Positions 46,014 to 57,167 are shown, numbered from the stretch's first letter. The stretch: 64,000 bases of DNA from Xenopus tropicalis (GCF_000004195.4 NC_030678.2:148322547-148386546); one strand, 5' to 3'. The notes: generated by a model from the sequence alone, not told the origin. Numbers and translations are program-made.

Positions 46014-47246
46014 AATCAATTCTCTTTTATTGCCCCAAATCAACAGTAAAAACAAATTACATTAAAAACTGTCCGGCCAGAAAATAAATGCATCTAAAAC
46101 AACAATGAACTGAACCTCTGATCAAAATATAATAGCATCAATTCATCAATATGAATTCATCAAAAAGCTCTATAAGTGAATTTCATAAATAGTATCTTGA
46201 TATTAATTTAAAAAACCATGTCTGTGTCTATAAGAATTTGTGTAATTAATTTAGTCTATGGCGCCTACTGTGGTAGAGCATACCAAAACTATTTCAAGGG
46301 TATGATTAGGGGTGTCCCCCTTGTCCCTCCCAGTCTCAACTGCACCCCTTCCCCCCCCAAGGATTGGAATTATCTTACCAGTTTCTTCACTGGGATTCCT
46401 ATGCTTATGTCTGGTCCAGGCTCCTCCACCTACTAGTGCAGGGGTCCCCAACCTTTCTTACTCGTGAGCCACAGTCAAATGTAAAAAGACTCTGAGAGCA
46501 ACACAAGCATCATTAAGTTCAGGAAGGTGCCAAATAAGGGCTGTGATTGGCTATTAGGGGCCTTTATGCACCCTATCAGCTTACAGGGGCTTTATTTGGT
46601 AGTAAATCTTGTTTTTATTCAACTAAAACTTGCCCCCAAGTCAGGAATTCAAAAATAACTACCTGGTTTGGGGGCACTGAGAGCAACACCCAAGGGGTTG
46701 GTGAGCAACATGTTGCCCCTGAGCCACTGGTTGGGGATCACTGTACTTGTGCATCCTGAAAAATCACCTCTGTTAGTGATGGCATGTCTCGGACAAGACG
46801 CAAGCCCAGAAATCCCAGTGAAGGACCAAGTGAGCATTCCAGTTCTTGGGGGGAACAGTACGGTTGTGACTGGGAGGGACAAAGGGGACACCCCAAATCA
46901 TACCCTGCTGTAAGTGAATGGACACCTATTATGGGCCAAGATCAGTGCTGTTTGCAGATTAGGCTTGAAATATTTTTGGTATACCATAAAATGAATTAAT
47001 TAGACCTGGATGCAACAAATTCTTATAGACAAAGACACGTTTTTTTAAATTAATATCAAGAAACTATTTTTGAATTTCACTTCTAGAGCTTTTTGATGCA
47101 TTCATATTGATGATGCTATTATATTTTATATCTATCAGAGGTTCCTGCTCATTATTAATTGTTTTAGATTTATCTATTTTCTGGCCGGACAGTTTTCAAT
47201 GTGATTTATTTTTACTGTTTTGATTTGGGCAATAAAAGAGAAATTA
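46014..47246. mobile_element. Large fold-back element, about 1.2 kb
   Basis: Bases 46014-46438 are repeated in inverted form in 46752-47246. For example, TCTCTTTTATTGCCCCAAAT pairs with ATTTGGGCAATAAAAGAGA, CTGTCCGGCCAGAAAAT with ATTTTCTGGCCGGACAG, and AGGGGTGTCCCCCTTGTCCC with GGGACAAAGGGGACACCCC. The arms are long (over 400 bp) and imperfect. The centre is occupied by the hAT-type MITE 46439-46743. No coding frame of note. Confidence 0.8.
46439..46743. mobile_element. Complete hAT-type MITE inside a fold-back element
   Basis: This 305-bp copy has ends CAGGGGTCCCCAACC and GGTTGGGGATCACTG, with flanks TACTAGTG (46431-46438) and TACTTGTG (46744-46751) differing at one base. It sits at the centre of the large inverted repeat 46014-47246. 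Confidence 0.85.
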
Positions 47247-47693
47247 GAGATCAGACTTTGAATACACTGTATTTTATTATTCAGTAGTGCAAGTGAATGC
47301 CTCCTGCTATAAACAGAATCCCTCTGTAGTGTGTTGCAGAATCTTACATGCTGTGAATGTTGCCCACTTGTGATCCACATCATTCCTTTATTTCCCAGAC
47401 GGTATAAGAACACGTATGTCTAGTTACGAGTGGGTGGCTAACACGACAAAAAATTATAGCAAGGAACACAGTAATTACGTGCTTGGATTCTCACACCCTG
47501 TTCCTCTATTAAGGTTTTGCATATCATTATTGTTTCTCTGTGGGCAATTATGTTAGCATTAATAAACTGTGGCCAGTGAAGTTCTGACATGAAACCGATC
47601 TGGCATTAACATGTGTCATTTACATGTTTAAACGTTCAGTGCCAAAAAAACAAAAAGTTGTCATTTGAAGGGGCTATCTTACAGTCTGTCTTA

Positions 47694-48264
47694 CAGGTAA
47701 GGGATTTCTTATCCAGCACCCATAATTCTAATGTTTATAAACAATTTAATTTTTCTCTGTAATAATAAAACAGTACCTTGTACTTGATCCCAGCTAAGAT
47801 AAAATTACCCCTTATTGGGGGCAGAACAGCCCTATTGGGTTTATTTAATGGTTAAATGATTCCCTTTTCTCTGTAATAATAAAACAGTACCTGTACTTGA
47901 TCCTAACTAAGATTAAATTACCCCTTATTGGGGCAGAACAGCCCTATTGGGTTTATTTAATGGTTAAATGATTCCCTTTTCTCTGTAATAATAAAACAGT
48001 ACCTGTACTTGATCCCAACTAAGATATAATTACCCCTTATTGGGGCAGAACAGCCCTATTGGGTTTATTTAATGGTTAAATGATTCCCTTTTCTCTGTAA
48101 TAATAAAACAGTACCTGTACTTGATTCCAACTAAGATATAATTAATCCTTACTGAAAGCAAAACAGTCCTGTTGGGTTTAAGTAATGGTTAAATATTTTT
48201 TAGCGGATTTAAGGATTACAAGATTACAGATTACAAGCATTCTACATAATAGATCCCATACCTG
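47694..48264 (-). mobile_element. TA-flanked MITE with four internal unit starts
   Basis: The reversed unit start CTCTGTAATAATAAAAC occurs at 47755, 47869, 47981 and 48093 (spacing 114, 112, 112). The left end is CAGGTAAGGGATTTCTTATC and the right end GATCCCATACCTG. Confidence 0.85.
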
Positions 48265-48329
48265 AAGTTGTAAATAGCAATTAATGCATAGTATTAAGAA
48301 ACTGATGGTCTTATAAAAGGGTGTATAGG

Positions 48330-48800
48330 ATCCATGGACCTGTACATACATCTCTCATAGAGAACTGAGTGAAGGTATTTGTCTGACAGTTCACTCCAAC
48401 ACTGCTGCATATATGCCCACATTTGATCTGCATTAGTTGGCAGTTACACCATGCCACTTGCAATTCATCCCACTTCATTGGAGTTAGGTTAAGATCTTTT
48501 TCAGCTTTTCTTCATCTTCTTTCTTCAGATAGCTCTGACAGAGCTTCGATTGATCAGTCCGCAATATCTTTTTCCATCGTACAGGGTGGGATAGTTTGTG
48601 CTTCTTAGTCCAAGCAAGGCTCTTAACTCTTTTAATGTCTGAAGAGAGGTTTCTGAGTCTCTACGTTTTAGCCCTGCTTCCCAATGTCTTCTCTGCACCA
48701 CTGAAGTGGACACTCACTGACGTGCACTCATTCTGCTGTGCCTTTATATCTGGACCAGTCAGTCTTCCATTACGCAGGCTAAAGAACCTCACCTAGGGGC
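48330..48800 (-). pseudogene. Tc1/mariner-type transposase remnant
   Basis: Minus-strand translation in shifting frames gives GRLTGPDIKAQQNEC, then STSVVQRRHWEAGLKRRDSE, then KSLAWTKKHKL and VRWKKILRTDQSKL, then ADQMWAYMQQCWSELSDKYL. These follow the order of Tc1-like transposases: the paired helix-turn-helix region (TVQRRLWEAGLKGR type), RLAWAKKH, the WKKVLWSDESK catalytic-site text (here TDQSK), and the C-terminal LWELLQQCW text. Several frameshifts, loss of most of the catalytic core and no visible inverted terminal repeats make it a fossil. Confidence 0.7.
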
Positions 48801-49453
48801 CATCTGATCTGCTCATTGATCTAGGCCTGCCAGACCTTTTACAATCAGTTCTTCCTTGTTTCTTAATACTGTTTGATGTATGCCACATTCAATACTATTC
48901 TATTTTTAATTAGACCTACTGTACATTGCATTTTAGATATAAAGGTAAATGGCTTTTTACTCAGTGTTCCCTTTGATTTAATTATAATGTAACATATTAG
49001 GGCACTAATTAGTTTAGTGTCTGGCGCAGCTAAAGACACTTATACGGATATCTCCTGGAACTGCCTGTGTCAGTATCAGGAATATAGTTACATATTTAAA
49101 GGAGAAGGAAAGGTAAAAACTACAGTAATTAAGCTTTATCAGAAAGGTCTATGTAAATACAGCTAGAAACACTACCGAACTGCTGCTCTGCATCCTACAG
49201 TACCTTTCTTTCCTTTTATTCTGTACACATGATCTTAGTAACATAGTAACATAGTAAGTTGGGTTGAAAAAAGACATACGTCCATCAAGTTCAACCATAA
49301 TGCCTATATATAACCTGCCTAACTACTAGTTGATCCAGAGGAAGGCAAAAAACCCCATCTGAAGCCTCTCTAATTTGCCACAGAGGGGAAAAAATTCCTT
49401 CCTGACTCCAAGATGGCAATCAGACCAGTCCCTGGATCAACTAGTACTAAGAG

Positions 49454-50731
49454 CTATCTCCCATAACCCTGTATTCCCTCACTTGCTAAGAATCCATCCA
49501 GCCCCTTCTTAAAGTTATATAATGTATCAGCCAGCACGACTGATTCGGGGAGGGAATTCCAGAACCTCACAGCTCTCACAGTAAAAAATCCTTTCCGAAT
49601 GTTTAAATGGAACCTCCCTTCTTCTAAACGGAGTGGGTGCCCTCGTGTCCGTTGGAAGGACCTACTGGTAAATAAAACATTAGAAAGGTTATTATATGAT
49701 CCCTTTATATATTTATACATAGTTATCATGTCACCTCTTAAGCGCCTCTTCTCCAGTGTAAACAGACCCAACTTGGCCAGTCTTTCTTCATAACTGAAAC
49801 TTTCCATACCCTTTACCAGCTTAGTTGCCCTTCTCTGGACCCTCTCTAACTCAATAATGTCCCGTTTGAGCACTGGAGACCAAAACTGAACAGCATATTC
49901 TAGATGGGGCCTTACCAGCGCTCTGTAAAGGGGAAGAATAACCCCCTCCTCCCGTGAATCTATACCCCTTTTAATACAGCTCAGAACCTTGTTTGCCCTT
50001 GCAGCTGCTGCCTGGCATTGCTTGCTACAGCCAAGTTTATTATCTACAAGGACTCCAAGGTCCTTCTCCATTATGGATTTGCCTAGTGCAGTCCCATTAA
50101 GGGTATAAGGGGCTTGCATATTTTTACATCCCAGGTGCATGACCTTACATTTATCCACATTAAATCTCATCTGCCACGTAGCTGCCCAGATTGCCAGTTG
50201 GACAAGATCCTGCTGCAGGGATGTCACATCCTGGATAGAATTGACTGGTCTGCAGAGTTTTGTGTCATCTGCAAACACTGATACATTACTCATAATACCC
50301 TCCCCTAAGTCATTTATGAACAAATTAAACAAAAGTGGACCCAGTACAGAACCCTGAGGGACCCCACTGAGAACCTTACTCCAAGTAGAAAATGTACCAT
50401 TAACAACCACCCTCTGTACCCGATCCTGTAGCCAGTTTTCTATCCATGTGCAAACGGCTTCACTAAGACCAATAGACCTTAGCTTAGAAAGCAGTCGTTT
50501 GTGGGGAACGGTATCAAATGCTTTCGCAAAATCCAAATAGATTATATCTACTGCATCCCCACTGTCCAGCTTCTTACTTACCTCATCATAAAAAGCAATT
50601 AAATTGGTCTGACATGACCTGTCCTTCATAAAGCCATGCTGATTACTGCTCATAATGGCATTCTCCACTACATAATTTTGAATGTGATCCCTTAACAAGC
50701 CTTCAAATAACTTGCCCACCACGGATGTCAA
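49454..50731 (-). pseudogene. CR1 ORF2, reverse transcriptase core and C-terminus
   Basis: About 425 codons continuing the previous feature in another frame. RT motifs are in order: SNQHGFMKDRSCQTNL, YLDFAKAFDTVPH (motif A), SGVPQGSVLGPLLFNLFIND (motif B), FADDTKL (motif C with both Asp kept), and LGVLVDNKLG. The CR1 C-terminal text follows (RALVRPHLEYAVQFWSP, LERVQRRATKLV, RRLRGDMITMYKYIKG, VRAVRFWNSLPESVV, FKKGLDGFLASEGIQGYGR), then the stop. The RT core is intact; only one small frame change near 50752-50764 separates it from the endonuclease part. Confidence 0.92.
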
Positions 50732-50741
50732 ACTTACAGGC

Positions 50742-52162
50742 CTATAATTGCCAGGCTGAGATCTTACTCCCTTTTTTTAATATGGGAATGACATTCGCCT
50801 TCTTCCAATCCCTAGGTACCATACCTGATGAAAGAGAGTCTGAGAATATCAGAAACAAGGGCCACTGCAATTCTGCCCCTAGCTCTCTCAGTACCCGAGG
50901 GTGTATTCCATCTGGCCCAGGTGCCTTGTTTACATTTATCGTGTGTAACCCTTTAAGCACCATATCCTGTGCCAACCACTGTGTAGTTGGAGCTGAGGCA
51001 ACAGTGCAGCTATTGGGTGGGACTTGTCCCACTGGCTCCTCTACTGTATACACAGAAGAAAAGAACTGGTTAAGCACATCTGCCTTTTCTGTATCCGCTG
51101 TAACCATATTGTTATTATAACTCAATGGGGCCACACCCTCAACCTGCATCTTTTTACTATTAATATACTTAAAAAACTTTTTGGGGTTAGTCTTGGCCTC
51201 GGCCGCGATGCGCTCCTCATTTTCTATCTTTGCCTTCCGGATTGCTGTTTTACAACACTTGTTATAGTGTTTATAATCATTAAACGCAGCTACTGTCCCC
51301 TCTGACTTATATTTCTTAAAAGCTTTCCTTTTTTTCCCTATTAACTTCTTTACCTCAGAGTTAAGCCACATAGGGTGATTCTTAACACTTCTACTTTTTC
51401 TTATTAATGGAATAAATTGAGAACAGTAATGATTTAATATCATTTTAAATGACAACCATTTCTGCTCTGTGTTTTTATCAGAAAACATAATGCCCCAATC
51501 TATGCCCTGAAGCGCTGCCCTTAAGGAGCTAAAATTTGCCTTCCTAAAATTCATTGTCTTTGTTGCCCCCGTGTAAATTTGTTTCCTGCACCAAACATTA
51601 AATGAAATAACATTATGGTCACTATTACCCAGGGGTTCAACCACTTGCACATTTGCTATACGTTCTGGGTCATTAGAGATCACTACATCTAGTATAGCAT
51701 GGTTCCTGGTTGGCTCCTCAACAACTTGTGACATAAAGTTGTCATGCAGCAAGTTTATAAACTTGTTCCCAGTTACTGTCCTGGCAGTACTATTGCCCCA
51801 GTCAATATCAGGGTAATTAAAATCCCCCATTATTATCACTTGCCCCAAACTAGCAGCCTTTTCTATTTGCAACAGGAGCTGGGCCTCCTCCTCTTCGCTT
51901 ACATTAGGGGGTCTATAGCATACCCCTACAATTAGTTTGGTAGATTCCTTACTATCTGTGAGAAGCTCAACCCATAAGGATTCAGCTCCCTCTGTTAACC
52001 CCATCACTTCCTCCCTAATATTTGCTTTTAATTCCTGCTTAATGAACAGACACACTCCTCCTCCTTTTCTATTGCCCCTGTCCCTCCGAAACAATGTATA
52101 CCCCCCAATATTAACTGCCCAGTCATGAGACTCATTCAACCAAGTTTCAGCAACTCTTCTGT
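50742..52162 (-). pseudogene. CR1 ORF2, endonuclease and start of RT
   Basis: About 470 codons. It opens in the apurinic-like endonuclease: GGGVCLFIKQEL, then VGVCYRPPN, the catalytic GDFNYPDIDW, LDVVISND, and the SDH of GNSDHNVISF. A linker follows (NHPMWLNSEVKKLIGKKRKA), then the RT N-terminus with NKAPGPDGIHPRVLREL and WKKANVIPILKKGS. The frame leaves the RT path just after KKGS and meets a stop at 50742. The N-terminal part of the endonuclease and ORF1 are missing, so this copy was truncated on insertion. Confidence 0.9.
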
Positions 52163-52165
52163 GTC

Positions 52166-52830
52166 TTCTGTGTCAGACTTCCTGCTCTCAGAAAAAATAT
52201 TTCATGGCACAGCACAAGCCTGCTCAGTTTGCTCCTCTTTCCCCCTTCCTTCTCCACCTCCCCCTCCCCTCTCTGCTGTCATCTAAACTGAGAGCTGTTC
52301 CTTGCCTGCACGCAGCTGCCTGAAAATGATGTCAGACCAAGCTAAAATGGCAGATATACAGCAAAAAAGAAGAGAGGGGTTATTATTGAACCCAAAACAA
52401 ACGAGTAAAAGAAACTTCTTAATAGTTGGTGGCGGTAAAGCAAATAAATAAAAAGTCACAAAAGTCAAAACCAAGAAAGTTATACCTAAAACGTTCATAA
52501 GCCCGGGTGTATAAACCCCAGGCCCGCCACTGTTATGTGTACTCTCAATAAAGGTAAGCAGAATAAATCTCACCAAATTCGAAGTATGGTCCGGGTGCTG
52601 CCAGCCCCGAACCCGTAGCCTGGGGAGCAAATTTCAGTCCAATGCAAAAACGGCTTCATCAGCACTCGGAACAGCCATGGTATTTAAAAGAAACCTTTAT
52701 TTATTCCATTTAAAAACACACAGAGGCCTAACGCGTTTCGTGCATTAGGCACTTAATCATAGGCTAATCAAGCTAAAATGGCAGCTGATGTCTTAAACAA
52801 ACAGAGGGAGCTTTTAGAGCTGTTTATTCA
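52166..52830. repeat. Repeat-derived flank with ACGCGTTTCGTGCATTAGGC text
   Basis: The string AACGCGTTTCGTGCATTAGG followed by CACTTAATCATAGG (52731-52760) belongs to a family common in frog genomes. It is associated here with a PolyT/Poly-purine rich 52370-52700 segment. Family and ends are not resolved. Confidence 0.4.
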
Positions 52831-53058
52831 GGTATTCAGGTATCGGCCTGCAGAATTAATATAGCATTCTAGCTTGCACTATTGTGACTAATCTATTGGC
52901 AATAAAATGCCTCAATAGCTTTTGTTCTCTTTAAGTTTGGTTGAAAAAAGACCAAAATTCAACCCCTCCAAATGACCCACAGCACAACTATATACACACA
53001 GTCATTCAGACCTATCTCTACACTCATATATATAAATTATATATACCAATATCTAGAC

Positions 53059-54041
53059 CAGTGCTGTCCAACTTCTGTTGTACCGAGGGCCGGAATTTTT
53101 CCGACGTACGTGGTGGAGGGCCGATAATGGAAGCCAGTTTTGACCACTCCCCTTTTTGAAACCGCACCCACTTGAAACCACACCCATGTTATCACATGAC
53201 CATACCCATATTAATGGTTGTAGTACAGCAAAAACCTGCCATACTCTGCCTGCCCTACCCTGCCTGTGTGTGCCATACTCTGCCTGCCCTACCCTGTCTG
53301 TGTGTGCCATACTCTGCCTTCCCTACCCTGCCTGTGTGTGCCATACTCTGCCTTCCCTACCCTGCCTGTGTGCCATACTTTCACTGTGTGTGCCATTCTT
53401 GGCTGGTTTGTGCCATACTTGGCCTGTGTGTGCCATACTCTGCCTTCCCTACCCTGCCTGCGTGTGCCATACTTTCACTGTGTTTGCCATTTTTGGCTAG
53501 TTTGTGCCATACTTGGCCTGTGTGTGCCATACTCTGCCTGTGTGTGCCATACTCTGCCTTCCCTACCCTGCCTGTGTGTGCCATACTCTGCTTGCCCTAT
53601 GATGTGTGTGTATGGCACACACAGGCAGCCTACAGTGACACAATGCTGGCACTGCTCCTACAGTCTGCACAATAACTATATATTAAAAAACTTTTTAATT
53701 GAAGTACCACCTCCGTATATGTTCTTTTTGTAGGGATTATTTGTGGGTTTCTACTGCTCCTGAGGTGTGAACAGGGGAACAATGGGGGTGATTACAACCT
53801 GAGCCTGAGGTGTGAACACTGCAGGGGGTGAACAATGCAGAGATTAAAAGGTGTGAACAACAGCCTGATTACAGCCTGAATCTGAGGTGAGAGCAATGCA
53901 GGGGGGCAGTTAATCACAGTACTGATACCACTTAGAGCTTACACAAGAGTAAGCCATCAAAGCAGCCAGACAGGTGGGGGGCCACACAGAGGGGGGTCGC
54001 GGGCCGCATGCGGCCCGCGGGCCGCCAGTTGGACAGCACTG
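53059..54041. mobile_element. Complete hAT-type element carrying a minisatellite
   Basis: This 983-bp element has ends CAGTGCTGTCCAACTTCTG and CCAGTTGGACAGCACTG. It is flanked by perfect 8-bp repeats ATCTAGAC at 53051-53058 and 54042-54049. The left part has GGTGGAGGGCCGATAATGG, the middle holds the minisatellite, and the right part has CCTGAGGTGTGAACACTGC and GGCCGCATGCGGCCCGCGGG. It has no transposase. It is the reference copy for 9205-10151 and 5755-6756. Confidence 0.92.
53238..53595. repeat. Minisatellite, reverse-complement of the 20/34-bp unit
   Basis: Units such as TGTGTGTGCCATACTCTGCC are repeated with 34-bp spacing at the left. Diverged 20-bp units (TTGGCTGGTTTGTGCCATAC, TTTCACTGTGTGTGCCAT) lie in the middle, in the same arrangement as in 6470-6756. 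Open frames of up to 167 codons here are artefacts. Confidence 0.88.
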
Positions 54042-54479
54042 ATCTAGACTAATAGTAGATTTTAGTATCACAATAGCCTTGGATATTATACATGTTCAAG
54101 AAACCAGCCAAGCCCGCCATAAAGGCTTTAATAGAAGGTATATAGGTAGGTATATGCTGGGGCCCTGGGCAAAAATATTTTGCTGAGCCCCAAAAATGAT
54201 AGCTGAACTATATCCAAAGCTTATGTACTTAAAGTTAGTCACCATCTTGCCTTATTGATATCCACCTTCCGTTCAACCTTCTGTACCCGAATTCTCCTAC
54301 CTGCAGTTTCTTCATATGTGGGGCCCAGGCCAGTTTATCCTATTTGTGGCTTTCTAAAAAGAGCTCTAAATGTGAAAACAAGTAGCTTCAAAATAACACG
54401 TATATTTTCCTCTCACAGAGTCCTTTGTGCTTTTCTTTCAGTAATTGTACTGCAGATGTCAACTGTTCTGTCATGAGGC

Positions 54480-54960
54480 AACATTTGTGTGTTTATGTTA
54501 TTTTGTATACATAGTGTAATAAGAACATACATTTTCCATTTAATTTACAGTTTGATCTTACATAGACACATACTAAGGGAAGCCTGGGCAGTTAATCTTG
54601 CTTTCCTGCTATGCAGTACTGCATATAATTAGTAGTTCTGCAGTAATATACATATACAAAAAACTAAATGTTTCTGGTATTAACTCAGAATCAGTCATTT
54701 GTGTGTTTGTGTTATTTTGTATACATAGTGTAATAAGAACATACATTTTCTATTATAATTTACAGTTTGATCTTACGTAGACACTTACTAAGGGAAGCCT
54801 GGGCAGTTAATCTTGCTTTCCTGGGGTACTGAAATGCAGTGAGGCATATACAAACTCTGATAAAATACAAATACAGCACTTCATATAATTAGTATTTCTA
54901 CAATAATATACAAAAAACAAATTTTTTCTGGTATTAATTCAGAAACAGTATTTGGTAACT
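54480..54960. repeat. Imperfect direct repeat of about 220 bp
   Basis: TTTGTGTGTTTATGTTATTT followed by TGTATACATAGTGTAATAAG and ATGTACATTTTC-like sequence at about 54486 recurs at about 54698. The text AAGGGAAGCCTGGGCAGTTA recurs at 54577 and 54790. This is a local duplication in two copies. Confidence 0.7.
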
Positions 54961-55035
54961 ATCAATTCATATGTGCCATAAGAGGGATCTTGTTTATCAC
55001 TCATAATTTTGTGGATGAAGAATCATTAATTACAG

Positions 55036-55269
55036 CAGGGCCATAAATAAGGGTAGGCAGACCTGCCTAGGGCGCAACAATGGGGCGGAGCCAGGAAGGT
55101 ACCTCTCCTGCCTACCCCTAGTCCATGCTCCCTTGTCATTGTTCAGTGACTCCTCCCCCATAATGGAACCACGCATGTGCACACACACGTGGTAGGGGGA
55201 GGGGAAGGTGCAGGGGAGAGGTGGCCAACCAGGTTGCATAGGGTGCCAGGTCAGCTTGGCCCACCCCTG
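55036..55269. mobile_element. Complete hAT-type MITE next to the candidate exon
   Basis: The 234-bp element starts CAGGGCCATAAATAAGG and ends GGCCCACCCCTG, with perfect direct repeats AATTACAG at 55028-55035 and 55270-55277. The interior is GC-rich and non-coding. It ends 70 bp before the possible splice acceptor at 55340. Confidence 0.8.
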
Positions 55270-55339
55270 AATTACAGCACTAAAAGCAGAAAGTTTTTGT
55301 CTCCTAATATATAACTTGTTGCTATATTATGTTTTACAG

Positions 55340-56050
55340 GTATACAACATGGAGGAAGAGACCTTCCCTTATATGCCACTTAGTTCACAGGAATGGGGAT
55401 TGGACAAATTAATCTGAAAAAACTGCACAATTTACTTCAATACAACCATTTTATCTGACTTTTCTCTATGGAAAAAGAACTTTAAGGTCTCGTCTTCAAA
55501 CATGCCCCCGACATGGGGATGAAGAAGGTCTACTGGACAAAGTGAATGAAGAAGTCAATGATATTTAAATACCAATTGATAATCTTGATGAAGTCATTGA
55601 AATTGCTATTGAAATAATGTAATTTATTTAATATTTTGTACTAAATTTACAATGCTGCATTACTGCTGCAAACTTTTTGAAGCCTTATAAATAAGCAGTT
55701 CCAAAATCAATGAAGTTTATCACATTAGTAAACTGTACTAAACAGGACCTGTTGTTTAATATTCCAATGTATTTATAAAGAACCAGTCATCAGTGCGAAT
55801 CTTAGGGCCATGCTTATGGCATTGATAGAACCCAGCACTTTCAATGGGACATTTAGTGAGGGTTGGGTACTATACCTGGACCTTGGCTCTGGTCTGAGTG
55901 AGGTCCAAACATGAAACAGTTGAAAATTTAAAAAATATAAGAAGTTCATGAAGCAGAATCAGCACTCGATTCACACACGATTTGTCTTCCTTTTTGCAAT
56001 GTTTAGGTTTGTAGGCAGGGCTGCAATAAAATCTTCAAAAGAAGAGCTAT
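55340..56050 (+). other. Possible terminal coding exon of an unidentified transcript
   Basis: A splice-acceptor-like tract (ATGTTTTACAG) is followed by an open frame reading VYNMEEETFPYMPLSSQEWG and then LDKLI before a TGA at 55415-55417. The stretch lies in apparently non-repetitive DNA, and an AATAAA occurs at 55025 + 1000 (56025-56030), as expected for a terminal exon with about 630 bp of 3' UTR. It is on the same strand as the aquaporins and is phase-compatible with the 41079 donor, but the intron would be 14.3 kb. YMPL fits a YxxPhi endocytic signal. It could equally be the last exon of another gene or chance. I do not recognise the peptide. Confidence 0.3.
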
Positions 56051-56896
56051 AGCATGAAACAGCTTTTCCCTTTTATATAATATGAGGCTGCCACTAGGGG
56101 ACAACCAAGACCTGTGCTACATTATATACACAGTGTAAAGCTTAGTTCCGTTCAGCTAGGTATTGAATCCAAAGATTTTAAACTCAACAGTACAAAGTGC
56201 TGAAATGCCAGAAACATTACCTATATACCCAGTGGGGCACAGGTAACTAAAATAAAATATGTAGCATTATATGTACTCTTTGCAATAGAATTACACAATC
56301 TTATTGACTATTTTATATGTAAAAATGTAAGTTCATCTGTGACATATAAGGATATTAGAAGACAACACTGTGCTGCATTACCACATAAAGTTAGTCTTCA
56401 GCCTGGTATTGTAAAGGTTGTGTTCTAATATCCTGGCACACTACCGCATAACAGGGGTATTGTATCTCATTGCACAATATTGTTTAAATTAAGGGGCAGA
56501 TTTATTAAAATGTGAGTTTAGAGCTTAATAAGTAAAAACTAACCCACGTTCTATTAATTCCTATGGGTTTTTTAAAAGCACATTTAATAAATGCTGAACT
56601 CTGACAGTCATCCATTGATAAATACGCTTCTGAAAATCCCATAGGAATGAATAGAACATAGTTTTTATGTATTAAGTCAGGCAGACTACTAGTAGGTAAG
56701 GGCTAGTGGTTGTTGAACTGGACAGACTGCTGAAGAGACATTTATAGTAAGAAAGAGACCGAACAGGTAAACTGCTGGGCAGATGTACTACTAGGGACCA
56801 TTGAGCTGGCGAGAGGTTCACATGAAAGTTTGGGATTGGAAAGATGAGTCCAAACTTACAGGGGGTGTTAAATGATAACTAAACCCCAGATCAATG

Positions 56897-57167
56897 CAGT
56901 GTTGGACTGGGGTACCACAGGCCCACTAGAAAACCTTAGACCTTAGGCCCACTCTCTCCTTCTCTGTTCACTCACTTTCTTTAATCTCTTATATACTTCT
57001 TTTTATATACTATTATCTATCCTTTCCTCCCTTTCTTCAGTTTCTTCTCATATAGAATTGAGTAATGGCTATGGCATAGGCACACAAGGCAAATGGTTGG
57101 GTGAGCAGGAGGGCCCACTGACACCTGGGCCCCCCGGGGGGCATCCTGGTGGGCCAGTCCGACAGTG
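56897..57167. mobile_element. Second copy of the CAGNGTTGGACTGGG hAT-type MITE
   Basis: The ends are CAGTGTTGGACTGGG and GGCCAGTCCGACAGTG-like, flanked by perfect 8-bp repeats GATCAATG at 56889-56896 and 57168-57175. It is the same family as 1025-1302 but with a diverged, AT-richer interior. It is non-coding. Confidence 0.85.

Larger units (their letters stand above)
49236..52165 (-). mobile_element. Near-full CR1-type LINE, 5'-truncated
   Basis: This minus-strand LINE of about 2.9 kb starts in the endonuclease domain (VAETWLNE near 52160), runs through reverse transcriptase, and ends in a 3' UTR with GTTGAACTTGATGGACGT-like text and an AGTAACAT repeat at 49236-49258. The protein frame is broken once near 50760. 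The better preservation compared with 42535-44901 suggests a younger insertion. Two CR1 copies in the same orientation lie 6.7 kb apart. Confidence 0.9.

Noticed and set aside
53156..53733. Plus-strand open frames of 114-167 codons with CVCHTLP-type repeats
   Set aside because: Same minisatellite in the opposite orientation inside a hAT-type element; not a cysteine-rich secreted protein.
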